64,000 bases of DNA from Antedon bifida. Lineage: Eukaryota; Echinodermata; Crinoidea; Comatulida; Antedonidae. The first letter of the stretch is position 1, and each line of letters starts with the position of its first letter. This document shows, one piece after another, positions 50,595 through 61,384 of the stretch. The notes under the pieces are model-generated. The model was not told the DNA's origin. It searched no databases and worked only from the letters and a program-made list of their open reading frames with translations. The position numbers were made by a program, and so were the translations under genes. The DNA lies in the NCBI GenBank assembly GCA_963402885.1, contig OY727099.1:5816001-5880000 (forward strand), read 5' to 3'.

Positions 50595-50983
50595 GTAAGT
50601 ATAATATGCTATGTCAGTGTTTACTACAAAATGATTAAAGACATGTGCATTGTAGTATACAAAATGAAATGTCTGGGTAGATTTGTAGCTGGTACTGGAA
50701 ATGAAAAGCTTAAGAAGATTTTAGAAATTCGAGAAAGTAATCTGAAACCCAACTGTAATAGATCTGCATTATTAGTTATTGAACATTTATTTGGGGGTGT
50801 ACTTAAAATTCTACATTTTCCATTTTCTTGGGAAATTGGGGCTATTACCTCATAAGAAGATATGTAATAGATAGTTGGTTGCTATATCCACATCCCTGAT
50901 ATGCTTTGTGAACCCAATGAAAACTCATTTTCATATCCGACAGATTAAATCATGTATGACATACATATTTTTTCTTTCCACAG

Positions 50984-51266
50984 GCATGAATTATTAGCAG
51001 AGGCAATGAAAGCAGGCACCCCTTTTGCATTATGGAACGGTCCAACTGTAGTGGCGTGGTTAGAGTTGTGGGTTGGCATGCCAGCTTGGTACGTTGCCGC
51101 TTGTAGGGCTAACGTGAAGAGCGGCGCAATAATGTCTGCGTTGTCAGACACAGAGATCCAGAGGGAGATCGGTATTAGCAATCCCTTACATCGTCTGAAG
51201 CTTAGACTGGCCATTCAGGAGATGGTTAGCCTAACGAGTCCATCAGCTCCACCCACCTCTAGAACA
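50984..51266 (+). CDS. PPFIA: Liprin-alpha coding exon 16, SAM1 (residues 911-1005)
   Basis: Opens [20 protein letters not shown] and contains all of SAM1, including [40 protein letters not shown] and [20 protein letters not shown], virtually identical to vertebrate liprin-alpha. SAM1-3 form one supramodule that binds LAR-RPTP phosphatases and, in vertebrates, CASK (family knowledge). TTTCCACAG acceptor, GTAAGT donor, ends phase 0 at SRT. Confidence 0.98.
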
Positions 51267-51590
51267 GTAAGTATCAATGTTTGTCACAATCAACATTTTC
51301 ATCATCGACATCAACATTGTTCTTGAAGGAATTCTATAAAGTCTAGCACACATGGTTGAAATTGGTACTTCAAAAACTTTTGGTAATCATCGAAATTAAT
51401 AACCTATTGCACAGGATCTCTTTAATGTGGTTTACCAGGTTTAACACTATCAACATTAAACAAGTCAACATCCAATCCTACTACTACTATAAACAATGAC
51501 ATAAGTTACTTTGCTTTGCTTTAAATGCAACGTCTCTTTATCTAAACTGAAATTTATGTTTTATGATTTTTAATTCATGTTTATCCTCAG
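51267..51590 (+). other. Liprin-alpha intron 16
   Basis: 324 bp, AT-rich, no recognised feature. Confidence 0.65.
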
Positions 51591-51641
51591 AATGTACCTA
51601 TTACTGTTTACATGTCTAAATTAAAAACAGACAGTCAGGAG
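51591..51641 (+). CDS. PPFIA: Candidate 51-nt cassette exon between SAM1 and SAM2
   Basis: A TATCCTCAG acceptor and a GTAAAT donor enclose 17 codons (NVPITVYMSKLKTDSQE) in phase 0/0. Skipping it also keeps frame. It sits exactly where vertebrate liprin-alpha carries a variable insert starting NVWVTHEEME, so an optional linker exon is plausible. Sequence similarity to that insert is limited to the first residues. Confidence 0.55.
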
Positions 51642-53302
51642 GTAAATTTTGGGCGCACAGGTTTTTTCTTTCTTTCTTAATAATATCCATCTTTTCCAAG
51701 AACTGTCAATCATTATCTTTGTCTTAATTCAACCACTTTTCACACAACATAATTTGAGGTTTGCAGTGTGTATGATATAAACATTTAAAGGTAAGGGTTC
51801 ATTCACACAGCTCAGCAAAATTAATATTTCAGTATTCTCTCTTCATTTTTATTTATTTATTCTTTATTATTATATCTTTATACTGGTTGACCTCTTCAGT
51901 CAAAGACTGGTCTCCCAGATGGAACGTTATATGAGTGGCTGTGTGTGTGTTTACTAGTACACCGGGTAACCCCCTACTCGTCTCAAAAGATATACTAGAT
52001 TCATTAAAGTGCACATGAGCAAGATGTGTACCCAGGTTCTACGGTTTATAGTAGTCCTTATCCAAGAAGATTTATTCTACCCCCAGAACCATGGAGCGAG
52101 TGAGCCTCGAACCCTTGTCAATGTTATGGCTACGTATTACAGTTCCACTGTCCTAACTGCTCAGCCACTCTTTATTTTAGCTAAGCTATAACCATGGAGG
52201 AAAAAATAAAAGGAGATCTCTCAAGATCGTTTAATGTTTATAAACAATTGTAATCCAATTATCCCCTATGCTACAACGTTACGGTTTTCCGCTCCAGTGA
52301 CTCCGATTTGTACTCGCGAATCAATTGTGTATAGACTGACGTACCGACACGCGCTGTGATAATCTCCGACCTCTATAGACGAATTTTCTTGTGTGGAGTA
52401 AAGAAATGTATAACCTGATCTACAAACTTTTCCTCCATGCTATAACCATGTAGGCTTGATCAACCTACTTTTTTCAGTAAATTCTGAGTTCTAGCTACAT
52501 CAAGCCTGTTTCTGAAAAACTGCCAAGATTAGGGTTGTGGGTAACTCTGTTCTGTTTATTTTAAAGGGGTTTTTTTCAATGATTTTTTGCTTTTAACTCA
52601 TAAAAAATTCAAGCACTGACTGCACATTCATAGCTTTACGTTTCATAGCACACCACCTCCAAATGTCCAATTCCTTTGGATCTTTTATTATCTTTTTAAG
52701 ATATCACAACAGTGGGTTTTAACAGTGTAGCTTATCATTATGGTTGCACAATGGTTTTTTTTCTTGTTTATCTACAGCTTAAGCTTTCTCATAATAATAA
52801 ACATATCTATTCATAATAAATTACAGAATTAATATCATATTTTTCAATAAAATATCAATGCACACTAATATATTTCATTAGCTGAAATTCATAAAGTGTG
52901 AAATGTTTGTAATGTTTCAATCATGTCTTTGTTTCTACGTGCACAGAAAATACAGTTAAAGACAATAATATGTCTTTAAAATTAAAAACTTGATTTTTTT
53001 TTCATTGGTCCCTTCACTTTATATCTGTTTCATAACATATTTCCTAATAAAAAGTAAAATAAATTAATACATTTTGTTTAAACATTTTGTTTAATACAAT
53101 TATAAATACATGTTTTATTCACCAATCACACTTACAGGTAAGCAAGACATTTCCCTTAAAAGTATTTCACTTAAGTAAATTTTTGATTTTCCTTAAGTAG
53201 CATTTATTTAGCCTTGTATCTAAAAACTAAATAAGCCTCACAACAAAAAACCATGGAAAAATAAAAATAAATATTTAAGCATTATGTCTTTCTATTTCAC
53301 AG
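51642..53302 (+). other. Liprin-alpha intron 17
   Basis: 1.7 kb. A tRNA-headed SINE lies inverted at about 51895-52172. The rest is AT-rich with no recognised feature. Confidence 0.7.
51895..52172 (-). mobile_element. tRNA-derived SINE (family SINE-B), inverted copy
   Basis: On the minus strand it starts GTGGCTGAGCAGTTAGGACA (good A box) and has GGGTTCGAGGCTCACTC (good B box). The body then matches the 9136 copy: GGATAAGGACTA, AACCGTAGAAC, TGTGCACTTTAATGAATC, GAGTAGGGGGTTACCCGG. The tRNA head is better preserved here. Confidence 0.7.
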
Positions 53303-53478
53303 TCTTTAGCATTCGGTGACATGAATCATGAGTGGATAGGTAATGAATGGCTGCCCTCTATAGGTCTACCGCAATATCGTAGTACGTTTATGGAATGTCT
53401 CGTGGATGCACGTATGTTAGATCATCTAACAAAGAAGGAATTAAGAGGTCAACTTAAAATGGTAGACAGTTTTCATAG
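53303..53478 (+). CDS. PPFIA: Liprin-alpha coding exon 18, SAM2 start (residues 1023-1081)
   Basis: Encodes [40 protein letters not shown] and [18 protein letters not shown], the first part of SAM2, nearly identical to vertebrate and fly liprin-alpha. Ends in phase 2 at GTATGT with the Arg codon split. Confidence 0.97.
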
Positions 53479-53856
53479 GTATGTTATTTAATATTTTTGT
53501 TTTATGATTTGTCTGATTTATAGATAATTTGTTCCCCTTAATTTCTCAGTTTCCATTTGTTGTAGTTCTGTCAGAACATCCAGCTAGGCCCTATGCAAAA
53601 ATTGCAATGCAATAGTTGGAGCTATAACCCTTAAACTCTGTCCACACTATCACCATGTTTGGCCATATCACACAAACTAGTTTGATAGTATATACAGAGC
53701 TTTCGATGCATATATAAAAAAAATGAATCATACAGTAACTGCCTGTATAAGAAGACTTCAACCTCCATTTTCCGGGACTGAGTAACCAGTAAATGTGTTG
53801 TCTTTAACTACTTAAACAATTTTAATTCTTATTTTCTAATATTTATTTTTTAACAG
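53479..53856 (+). other. Liprin-alpha intron 18
   Basis: 378 bp; contains a 73-bp deletion derivative of MITE-A at 53631-53703 and otherwise AT-rich sequence. Confidence 0.7.
53631..53703. mobile_element. MITE-A copy 18 (73-bp derivative)
   Basis: Termini retained, nearly all of the centre lost. Confidence 0.75.
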
Positions 53857-53954
53857 GACAAGTTTTTCATATGGAATTATGTGTTTGAAAAAATTGAACT
53901 ATGACCGGAAAGATCTTGAAAGGAGAAGAGAAGAAAGTGCTGGTGAAATTAGAG
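53857..53954 (+). CDS. PPFIA: Liprin-alpha coding exon 19, SAM2 end (residues 1081-1114)
   Basis: Encodes [20 protein letters not shown] and [12 protein letters not shown], completing SAM2 and the charged helix before SAM3. The donor is the unusual GTTATT, chosen because the phase-1 G left over joins the AT of the next exon to make the conserved Asp of DVLVWSNDR. Confidence 0.95.
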
Positions 53955-54501
53955 GTTATTATCTTTGATAAATTTTAATACTTTCTTTTATTCTTTTAAT
54001 TTATGGTACATTGACAGTATTGTCTTGCACTGTGTATTTCAATTTGTAATCTAAACTGAAGAGTGTTAAAGATGTATTGTTCCCCAAAAACATGAAAAAT
54101 GAAGATTAATTAAATCAGACTTTGAATAGGTTATTTTGTAGTTTCAATAAAGTTAATCACTTCCGTAGAAAAAAAAACGGAAAAAATAATGTTTTCACTT
54201 ATAAACATAATAAATGGTTAAATTCAACCAAAAATCCATTGGCTGGCAGCCAATTTGACCATTTTTTGCTTTAAATTCCAGTTTTTTCAGGTAAATAAAT
54301 TTTTTTTGGATCCAATTTTTGGTCGAAGTCAATAACTATTATGTGACATTAAAATGGCATATTCAACAACAACAATTTTAAAAATTATTTTTCAGGGGGA
54401 CAATACATCTTTAAATAATTGTTCGTAATTATCTCATGCAGTTGAATTTTAAAACTATGACTATATTTATCTATACTTTGATTTATTTTTATGTTTTGAA
54501 G
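53955..54501 (+). other. Liprin-alpha intron 19
   Basis: 547 bp, of which 54066-54414 is a full-length MITE-C element. Nothing else recognised. Confidence 0.75.
54066..54414. mobile_element. MITE-C, full-length copy
   Basis: Terminal inverted repeats TTAAAGATGTATTGTTCCCC and GGGGGACAATACATCTTTAA; body shared with 28937-29244 (GACTTTGAATAGGT, GTAGAAAAAAAAAC, TTTTCACTTATAAA, GTTAAATTCAAC, ACTATTATGT). Confidence 0.85.
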
Positions 54502-54743
54502 ATGTACTAGTATGGAGTAATGATCGTCTTATCAAATGGATTATTTCAATTGGTTTACGGGATTTTGCAAATCATTTAATTGAAAGCGGGGTGCACGGAG
54601 CGTTGATTGCTCTCGATGACACGTTTGACCACAGCACCTTGGCTCTTGCGCTACAGATACCGGTCTCGAGTCAAGCGCGACAAATATTAGAGCGTGAATT
54701 TAATAACTTATTGTCATTGGGTACAGATCGTAGGATAGAAGAA
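54502..54743 (+). CDS. PPFIA: Liprin-alpha coding exon 20, SAM3 (residues 1114-1194)
   Basis: Contains [20 protein letters not shown], the [20 protein letters not shown] block and [19 protein letters not shown], the whole of SAM3. Codon use is clearly coding-like and less AT-rich than the flanks. GTAAGT donor, phase 0. Confidence 0.97.
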
Positions 54744-54920
54744 GTAAGTAGAGATTTCATTTTTCTAATATTTTTTTTATCATTTTTTTTTTCTTTTTAA
54801 AATGTTGTGTGTGTTAGAGATATTTGAGGTTTTTGTGTTTTCATTAGTTTTTTTAAATTTCTGTAATTAATTTAATTCTTTTTCTTAGTTTTGTAACAAT
54901 TGTTTCATTATTTATTTTAG

Positions 54921-55196
54921 GGAGATAGTGCAAAATTTCGAAGAGGACCGTCATGGCGTAAGAAATTGAAACCAAAGGATCCTCCCGGACAGAAAGGCAA
55001 AGAACGTGCTCCATTAGATATCAGTGCATCTCCGACCCAACAGTTAGAAGCCTACGAGGCATACCATGCGGCAACGTTACCAATCACAAACAGGATGGCC
55101 AGTGTACGTTCCACCTCCATTCCTGCACTGGGCTCGGCGGAAGCTAGCCCTAAGATGAGTTCTTCCACGGGGAATATTAATAACTACTCATGCTGA
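54921..55196 (+). CDS. PPFIA: Liprin-alpha last coding exon (residues 1195-1285)
   Basis: Begins GDSAKFRRGPSWRKKLKP, like the vertebrate DDKNFRRGSTWRRQF, then a divergent Ser/Pro-rich tail ending NNYSC and a TGA stop at 55194-55196. The terminal Tyr-Ser-Cys is the conserved PDZ ligand that in vertebrates binds GRIP. The tail between these ends is not conserved with vertebrates. Confidence 0.95.
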   Translation, partial: GDSAKFRRGPSWRKKLKPKDPPGQKGKERAPLDISASPTQQLEAYEAYHAATLPITNRMASVRSTSIPALGSAEASPKMSSSTGNINNYSC

Positions 55197-55276
55197 CAGC
55201 AAGTTAAGGTGATGGGAAATTTATAGGTGGTGGTTGCATGTTGTGTTGTGATGATTAAATGATTTAACATTGCTAA

Positions 55277-55431
55277 TATGGTAGAACACCTTCTTTGGGG
55301 CAACCTCAATATGAGGACGTTTTTCATGAAATGAGCAAGGGAGAATATAGGTTTTAACTCTACAGCCACCTCCAAGTAGGGGTAACTTTGTTTAGTCCTG
55401 AAGGTGCCCCTTAAAAGGCGTTCTACTATAT
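55277..55431. mobile_element. MITE-B copy in the liprin-alpha 3' region
   Basis: Left GTAGAACACCTTCTTTGGGG and right CCCCTTAAAAGGCGTTCTAC form terminal inverted repeats. Lies 80 bp after the stop codon, inside the candidate 3' UTR intron. Confidence 0.65.
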
Positions 55432-56462
55432 ATGACTTATTTATTTGTGATTTTTTACTAGTTTAAAGAATTTGTTGAATTAAGTTTTTGGAGTAGTTTG
55501 CAGTAGTAAAAATAGCATAACATTTTAATGCTTACTTAGTTTGTACTAATTGTAACTTAATACTAATAATTTATTAGCTAATTTAATAGATATTGCATAT
55601 TTATTTTAGATTAGCAAATGTAATATAGTAAATATTATGGAGAATAACCTCAATAAAATATATCATTGCTTGTTGTAGGCATTGTTGCATCATTGTAGCC
55701 AGGCTAAGTCACAAACAGCCTGTGTATTCCTCTGTGATTTCACAGGATGTAATTAAACCTAGGCTAGTTAAATTATAAATAACATAACAGCCTCAAACCT
55801 TATTGTTTACCTTCAACTTTGCACATTGATTTGTCATCTCTTCAAGAAGAAGAAAATCAAGAAATTCATGTTTTTTGCCAATATGAAACCCGAAGTTAAT
55901 GAAACAAAAATATGCATGCTAAAATAATCTCAATAGAATACAGGTAATTAATTTTTAACAATAATTAGTGCACTGGGGATGAGAATAGGTAGTTTTAAAG
56001 ATGATCTTTATCTAATATATTTAATAATTTATCATTTCTATGCTTTTTTATGAAACTGTATTTTTATATGTATCTTTTCTAGTACATTTTGTTCATGAAT
56101 TTTTTATTTTGTTTACAGGAAAAAACATAGGATTTTTGGACCAAGAGAAATGATGCAGAAGACATAGTGAACTTGTAGAAAATATCTCATTAGTCAAATG
56201 AATGTATACATTCAGTATACAACTGTAGACAAGTTTCAACAGTGACCTGCTATCCGGTGGTTACAACGATTAGAGAACAGATGTCATCATTTTCAGGAAG
56301 AGTCAGTAGTTATAAGAAATACACAACGTTGTGCTTAATGGAGTCTGGTATAAATGAGTATGATGGTGATGATGTACTAAAGATGATGATAGTTATATAA
56401 TTAATATTATTATACCAGAAAGGTAGACGTTTGGTGCAGAAGAAACACTTGTGAATACTGTC

Positions 56463-56468
56463 AATAAA
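56463..56468 (+). terminator. Candidate poly(A) signal
   Basis: AATAAA about 1.27 kb after the liprin-alpha stop, followed by TG-rich sequence. The alternative is the AATAAA at 55652-55657. Confidence 0.45.
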
Positions 56469-56967
56469 ACATGTAGTATTGTATGACTGTTCAGTGACTC
56501 CTATTTAAGGAAAAGCGTTTACAAAAAAAAATGTAGCATGCCATTGTCTGCCAGCGTAAGGGTCGCAAGTAATGGACTTCTGAGAATATAGTGAATAAAT
56601 TCCATGTTCTTGGAATAAGCATGTAATACAATTTTAAACATACCTTCCAGTAACTAACATTGTAAATGGCCTTTAAGTATTTATGGCCCACCTATAAATG
56701 GAATACAACTTTGGTATATAAACAAAATTGCTGTATTATTTTGATTTTGTAGCAGTTTACATGAATAATATGGAAACTTTACCTATAATTCTTGAGTATT
56801 TTGATACTATCTCGACCACCTTCCTTTTTCTTCCGCTCCTTTGTGTGACTGTCCCTCTATTTAATACTATTAAAACATTTTGTGAGTGTTTATTGTGTAT
56901 AATGCTTAATCCATCCTGTACGTAGCTTTTATGAATATGTCTTGTTTGTAATTGATAAAAAAAATTT

Positions 56968-57490
56968 GCTATGCTTCAATGAATTTAAAAAGCACATTGG
57001 CTATATTTGAACGGATGAAGCACTCATTGGTCATGCTTGAATGGATGCAGCACTCATTGGTCATGCTTGAACGGATGCAGCATTCGTTGGTTATGCTTAA
57101 ACGGATTCAGCATTCATTTGTTATGCTTGAACGGATGCAGCATTTATTTGTTATGCTTGAACGGATGCAGCACTCATTGGTTATGTTTGAACGGATGCAG
57201 CACTCATTGGTTATGCTTGAACGGATGCAGCACTCATTGGTTATGCTTGAACGGATGCAGCACTCATTGGTTATGCTTGAATGGATGCAGCACTCATTGG
57301 TTATGCTTGAATGGATGCAGCACTAATTGGTTATGCTTGAATGGATGCAGCACTCATTGGTTATGCTTGAATGGATGCAGCACTCATTGGTTATGCTACA
57401 AATGCAGCGCTCAATTGCTTTATTAAATGTAGCAACTTTTTGTTATGCTTGAACGAATACAGCAACTATTATGTTTGAACGATTACAGTC
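56968..57490 (+). repeat. 30-bp minisatellite
   Basis: Thirteen units of exactly 30 bp (57001-57390), consensus GAACGGATGCAGCACTCATT plus GGTTATGCTT, flanked by decayed units on both sides. Because 30 is a multiple of three, two frames stay open and predict 10-residue repeats (MLERMQHSLV or CLNGCSTHWL). This is not evidence of a protein: there is no splice or start context, and the frames follow from the period. Confidence 0.95.
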
Positions 57491-58070
57491 TGTTGATGGC
57501 TAGAATATTTGATGTGTTAACATTAGATTATCTTATAGTATTTATATTGATGGTTTTTTTTATGTGTCTGTTTATGCAAAAATGTACATTTAGGTTGTTT
57601 TATTTTATGCCATTTTTCTTTATGTACCATCAACTATCACAGAATCAAACATATTTATTTATATGTTGTATTGTACTATAATATGTTAATATTAAAGACA
57701 AAAATGTATAATATAATGTTTCACTTTAAAATCAATATTGATGATGATAAAAAAATTTCAACAGAAATTGTATATCATAATAATAAAGTGCTTTCATAAT
57801 TTCCTGGCCCATAAAACAATCAACTTTCTTTCCTTCAGTAAAAATGAATTCGCCAATCATGTTTATACACAGTATTACTTATTTCAGTTTTATTAGATAA
57901 TAATAATAATAATGTGTAAATTTTTTAATTTGTAAACTATGACTTGTGTGCTCAATGAATACCATATATAATTTGTACAAACAGCAGACTCATCTTTGAG
58001 CACATGAATAAGTGTGTGACTAAATCTAACAGCTTTCATTTATTAATACCGTGCTCCTCATGCAGGATAT

Positions 58071-58320
58071 GAGTTGGGTAGCCAAATGGTTAGGACACCT
58101 AATCAGACTGTCATACATAGAGACCCGGGTCCAATTCCCGACAACTCCCAGTCTACTCAGCTGTAAACCTGGTTGAAAATACTAAGGAGGGTAAGGAGGC
58201 AAGGAAAGGAAATGGCCACCCTACCACATAATGCAGAGGCTTAGTAAAATGAGCTCCTAACAGCTCATTCCCCTACGTTCACAAATGAATACGGGACTTA
58301 CCTTTACCTTTTTTACTCCT
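58071..58320 (+). mobile_element. tRNA-derived SINE (family SINE-C)
   Basis: The head GGGTAGCCAAATGGTTAGGA resembles a Pol III A box and GGGTCCAATTCC a B box, spaced as in a tRNA. About 190 bp of unrelated body follows. The acceptor stem does not pair well, so it is not a functional tRNA gene. Confidence 0.6.
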
Positions 58321-60286
58321 CACAAAAATAATCACCATTTATTTACAAACGAGGGCACTTTATGGAAACTATTTTTATTATGGTTATAACTTTCTATATT
58401 GGTAATGATATTTATGAGCAAAGGGTAGTGACAGGTCTGTGCGGATGAAGTTATGTCCAAAAAGATTACCCATCCAAAACTCAGTTAGTTGTTTAATAGA
58501 TGTGGGAGAATGGTAATTCATATCTGGCTCTAAATTCAGTTTTACTGTTTCACATGTAAACATCAATGGTCAATAGTTTACTTTTAATAACTTGGGTAGT
58601 AATAATTATGAATTATGAATATGTTATCGATTTGAATGTATTCTTCATGATTTCATCAGTAGTCCTACAAAATGACACATTGTGTTATGGTCTACTAGCG
58701 AGAAAATCCATAATCATTTTTGTTTTTCATATAAATTAATATATTATTTTTGGGCGGTAAATTGAACAAGTTCCAGTAACCAAAAATGCACAATCAACAG
58801 AATAACTGATTTTAAGCAGTTTTATTTGTTAGAAACAGAGTCTTTCGGTAGCAAACAATTACCAAAGTAAACATCACAGAACTTTAAATATATGGAAATT
58901 AAAATGTTAATATTTACTAATACAGGCTAGGAATCAGTTATTACATGATATATAACATTATGTTACCAACCATGTATAATTACATTATTATATAAATTGT
59001 GTATGCAGTGTAATTAATTTCTGACCGTATTATTTATTATACTCAATAATCACCGTATTTGAATTTCTGTATACTCCGAACTATACCATTTAATCATTGT
59101 TTATTGGTAATACATTTATTACATTATATGTGATTTATAGTTACTGAATACTCCTTCATTTGAAACCCCCTTCATTACAAAATGGTACAGTCTTTTATTA
59201 GTCGATGGAAGTTTAAAACTCAGGGAGCACTTGTTGTGTCCAGGTTGTACTAGAAAAAAGTAACTTAGTCGCCGTTTATATATTTCCTCTTAGCCCCCAG
59301 GACTATGACAATAAGTATATACAATTATAAATTGTTTGATTAATAGTGATAAAAAAAATGAAGTTACTTAAGATTGTTATGTCTATTTATACAAGAACAA
59401 ACTTACTAGATAGATAGATGTGAAAACTTTCTAAAAAAAAATTACAATACTGTATTCCTTGATCGTAACGAGCTTAAAATTGCCTTTATTTGCGTGTAAT
59501 TGCTGGCCTAGAAAATGTAAGCGCTGCCCAAAACAATGTTGTTAAAAACACAGCAAATCTATTGACAAACAAAATGATTGTTCTTAATAATAATACATTG
59601 TACATTATATAAAATAATTGTAGGCCTAGATATGTTATGTTTGTATTATTGCTGCTGAGGGGCGAAATGCTTTTGTGGCTGATTGTTTTTTTTTTTATGA
59701 GTGAGTGGATATTTAAAACACGGATCACTATCAAATCCTTCTTTTGTATATTATAATTATATAGTTAAATATATTATGTATAATTATTTTATATAACACA
59801 AAGTGCTTGTGCAGTCAAACTCCTCATTTACATGCGTTTACAGCATATAAATTGTTTATATAAAATTTGAACAAATTTTCTGTAAATGTTGACTAATCGA
59901 ATTTACTATTAGTGCCAACATTTGCATGGTCGAAATGTAATTTATTATAAAAATTATTATCATTGTAATATTTTTAATTGTAATTGTAAAAATAAAATAG
60001 ACCTTTAAAAACCTATTAATCTTCAATATGCTTGTAATTTAGCATTTTGTAAATGAGGTGTTTGACTATAATAAAATACAAAGAATACTGTATATTTTTT
60101 TCTCCTAAATTCGTTCATTAACACAGTGTCGTATCCATGGTGATCCAGTGTAAACAGGGGTGTGTGCTGACGATAGTACAACCACGCCCACTTGAGTGGT
60201 ATCTTTGTGGGGTGCGCGTTGGGAAATTTATCTAGACGCTCCTGCATTGAACACATGGTCAATACTTTTTGATGAACATTTTGTTC

Positions 60287-60411
60287 TAAAGCACTGTCTA
60301 CGCTATCAAACTAGTTTGACAAAAAAAAAACTGTGATGTGGCCACAAATATGGTGGACATCATATCCATGGGCACAGCACATTTTGTTGTCGCATACAAT
60401 TTGAAAGCTTA
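60287..60411. mobile_element. MITE-A copy 19 (decayed)
   Basis: Left terminus clear; centre and right end diverged. The only copy seen outside the liprin-alpha gene. Confidence 0.75.
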
Positions 60412-60666
60412 ACACGAGATTATTTGGGGAGGGAGGGGTTATATGCTCGAGTATGAACGCTAAACTAACCTAACCAAACTACTAGCCGCCTGGATACGAC
60501 ATTGTAACGTCGATACTCTTTAAGGTACAAACTATAATTTCTTTACCATCATGTTCAGTGAACCGCCAGATTCTCAGCTCTCATTATTGAATTAGGCTTG
60601 TGTTGTATAAAGGAAAATGTCCAGCCCAGTACCATTATCGTCACAATAAAATCAATGGAATTATTT

Positions 60667-61100
60667 ATATCTGACATAAAGTTTCATGTGCTATTATTTT
60701 GTGATTATTTTTAATGTTTTATTTTATTCAATTCGAAACGAGCACTATCGACAAACGTGCAAACTCCTTGGAGTAAATCATGCTATGAAAATGTTCAATT
60801 TAGTTTTTTTTTTTCTTTCTATAGGATTCGTAAAAAAAAAGTCAGAATTAGAAGTTGCTAAAGCAAAAGTATAAGACTTCGTATATCTGACATAAAGTTT
60901 CATGTGCTATTATTTTGTGATTGTTTTTAATGTTTTATTTTATTCAATTCGAAACGAGCACTATCGACAAACGTGCAAACTCCTTGGAGTAAATCATGCT
61001 ATGAAAATGTTCAATTTAGTTTTGTTTTTTTTTCTATAGGATTCGTAAAAAAAAAGTCAGAATTAGAAGTTGCTAAAGCAAAAGTATAAGACTTCGTATA
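60667..61100 (+). repeat. Recent 216-bp tandem duplication
   Basis: Two nearly identical copies (60667-60882 and 60883-61100) differ only by a few bases, mainly in a T run. Each ends with a polypyrimidine tract, CTATAG and a short open stretch (SELEVAKAKV, then stop) that resembles a terminal exon. The near-identity indicates a young event. No gene can be assigned. Confidence 0.85.
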
Positions 61101-61384
61101 AGCTGGTTTGTCGCATGTAATACATTCTTGGAGTAAAATCACACTTTTAATTTAAAATATGTTTTCTAGGATGCGCGAGAATAATAGGAATACGTTTTTC
61201 TAGACGCATTGCTGTTTTTTGGAAAACAAAATTCGTTCGTTCGTTTGTTTTTATTTCACATTTTTTTCACACATGATAATAATACAATCATGTACGAATA
61301 ATTAAAAATAAAAATATCCATCAAATCAATACATAGTCCGACATTTCCGTCGTATAGTAGAAAATATAAACCCTTTTTTACATA

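Larger units (their letters stand above)
61..55196 (+). other. PPFIA: Liprin-alpha (PPFIA) gene, 21 coding exons
   Basis: Liprin-alpha is a cytoplasmic scaffold of presynaptic active zones and cell-adhesion sites. It binds LAR-family receptor tyrosine phosphatases through its SAM domains and ELKS, RIM, GIT1 and KIF1A through its coiled coils (family knowledge). Joining the exons listed here gives one open frame of 3858 nt, 1285 residues with both optional exons and 1259 without; human liprin-alpha1 is about 1200. The order is: conserved N-terminus with FEQLMVNMLDERD (about 26-38), coiled coil to about 530, Ser/Pro linker with FFGKKEK (about 850), SAM1 (about 928-993), SAM2 (about 1033-1096), SAM3 (about 1118-1188), and a tail ending NNYSC, a PDZ ligand like the vertebrate TYSC end. 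Introns keep phase throughout and no stop or frameshift was found. The promoter is not visible because an acceptor at 59-60 implies an upstream untranslated exon outside the window. Paralogue number cannot be assigned. Confidence 0.96.
55197..56490 (+). other. PPFIA: Liprin-alpha 3' UTR region, possibly with an intron
   Basis: AATAAA signals occur at 55652 (followed by a GT-rich stretch) and at 56463. A GTGATG donor 12 nt after the stop (55209) and a strong TTTGTTTACAG acceptor ending 56118 could remove 910 nt, including a MITE-B element. The used poly(A) site cannot be told from sequence alone. Confidence 0.5.

Noticed and set aside
56952-57426. Two long overlapping frames encoding 10-residue repeats
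   Set aside because: They follow automatically from a 30-bp tandem repeat; no splice, start or conservation support.
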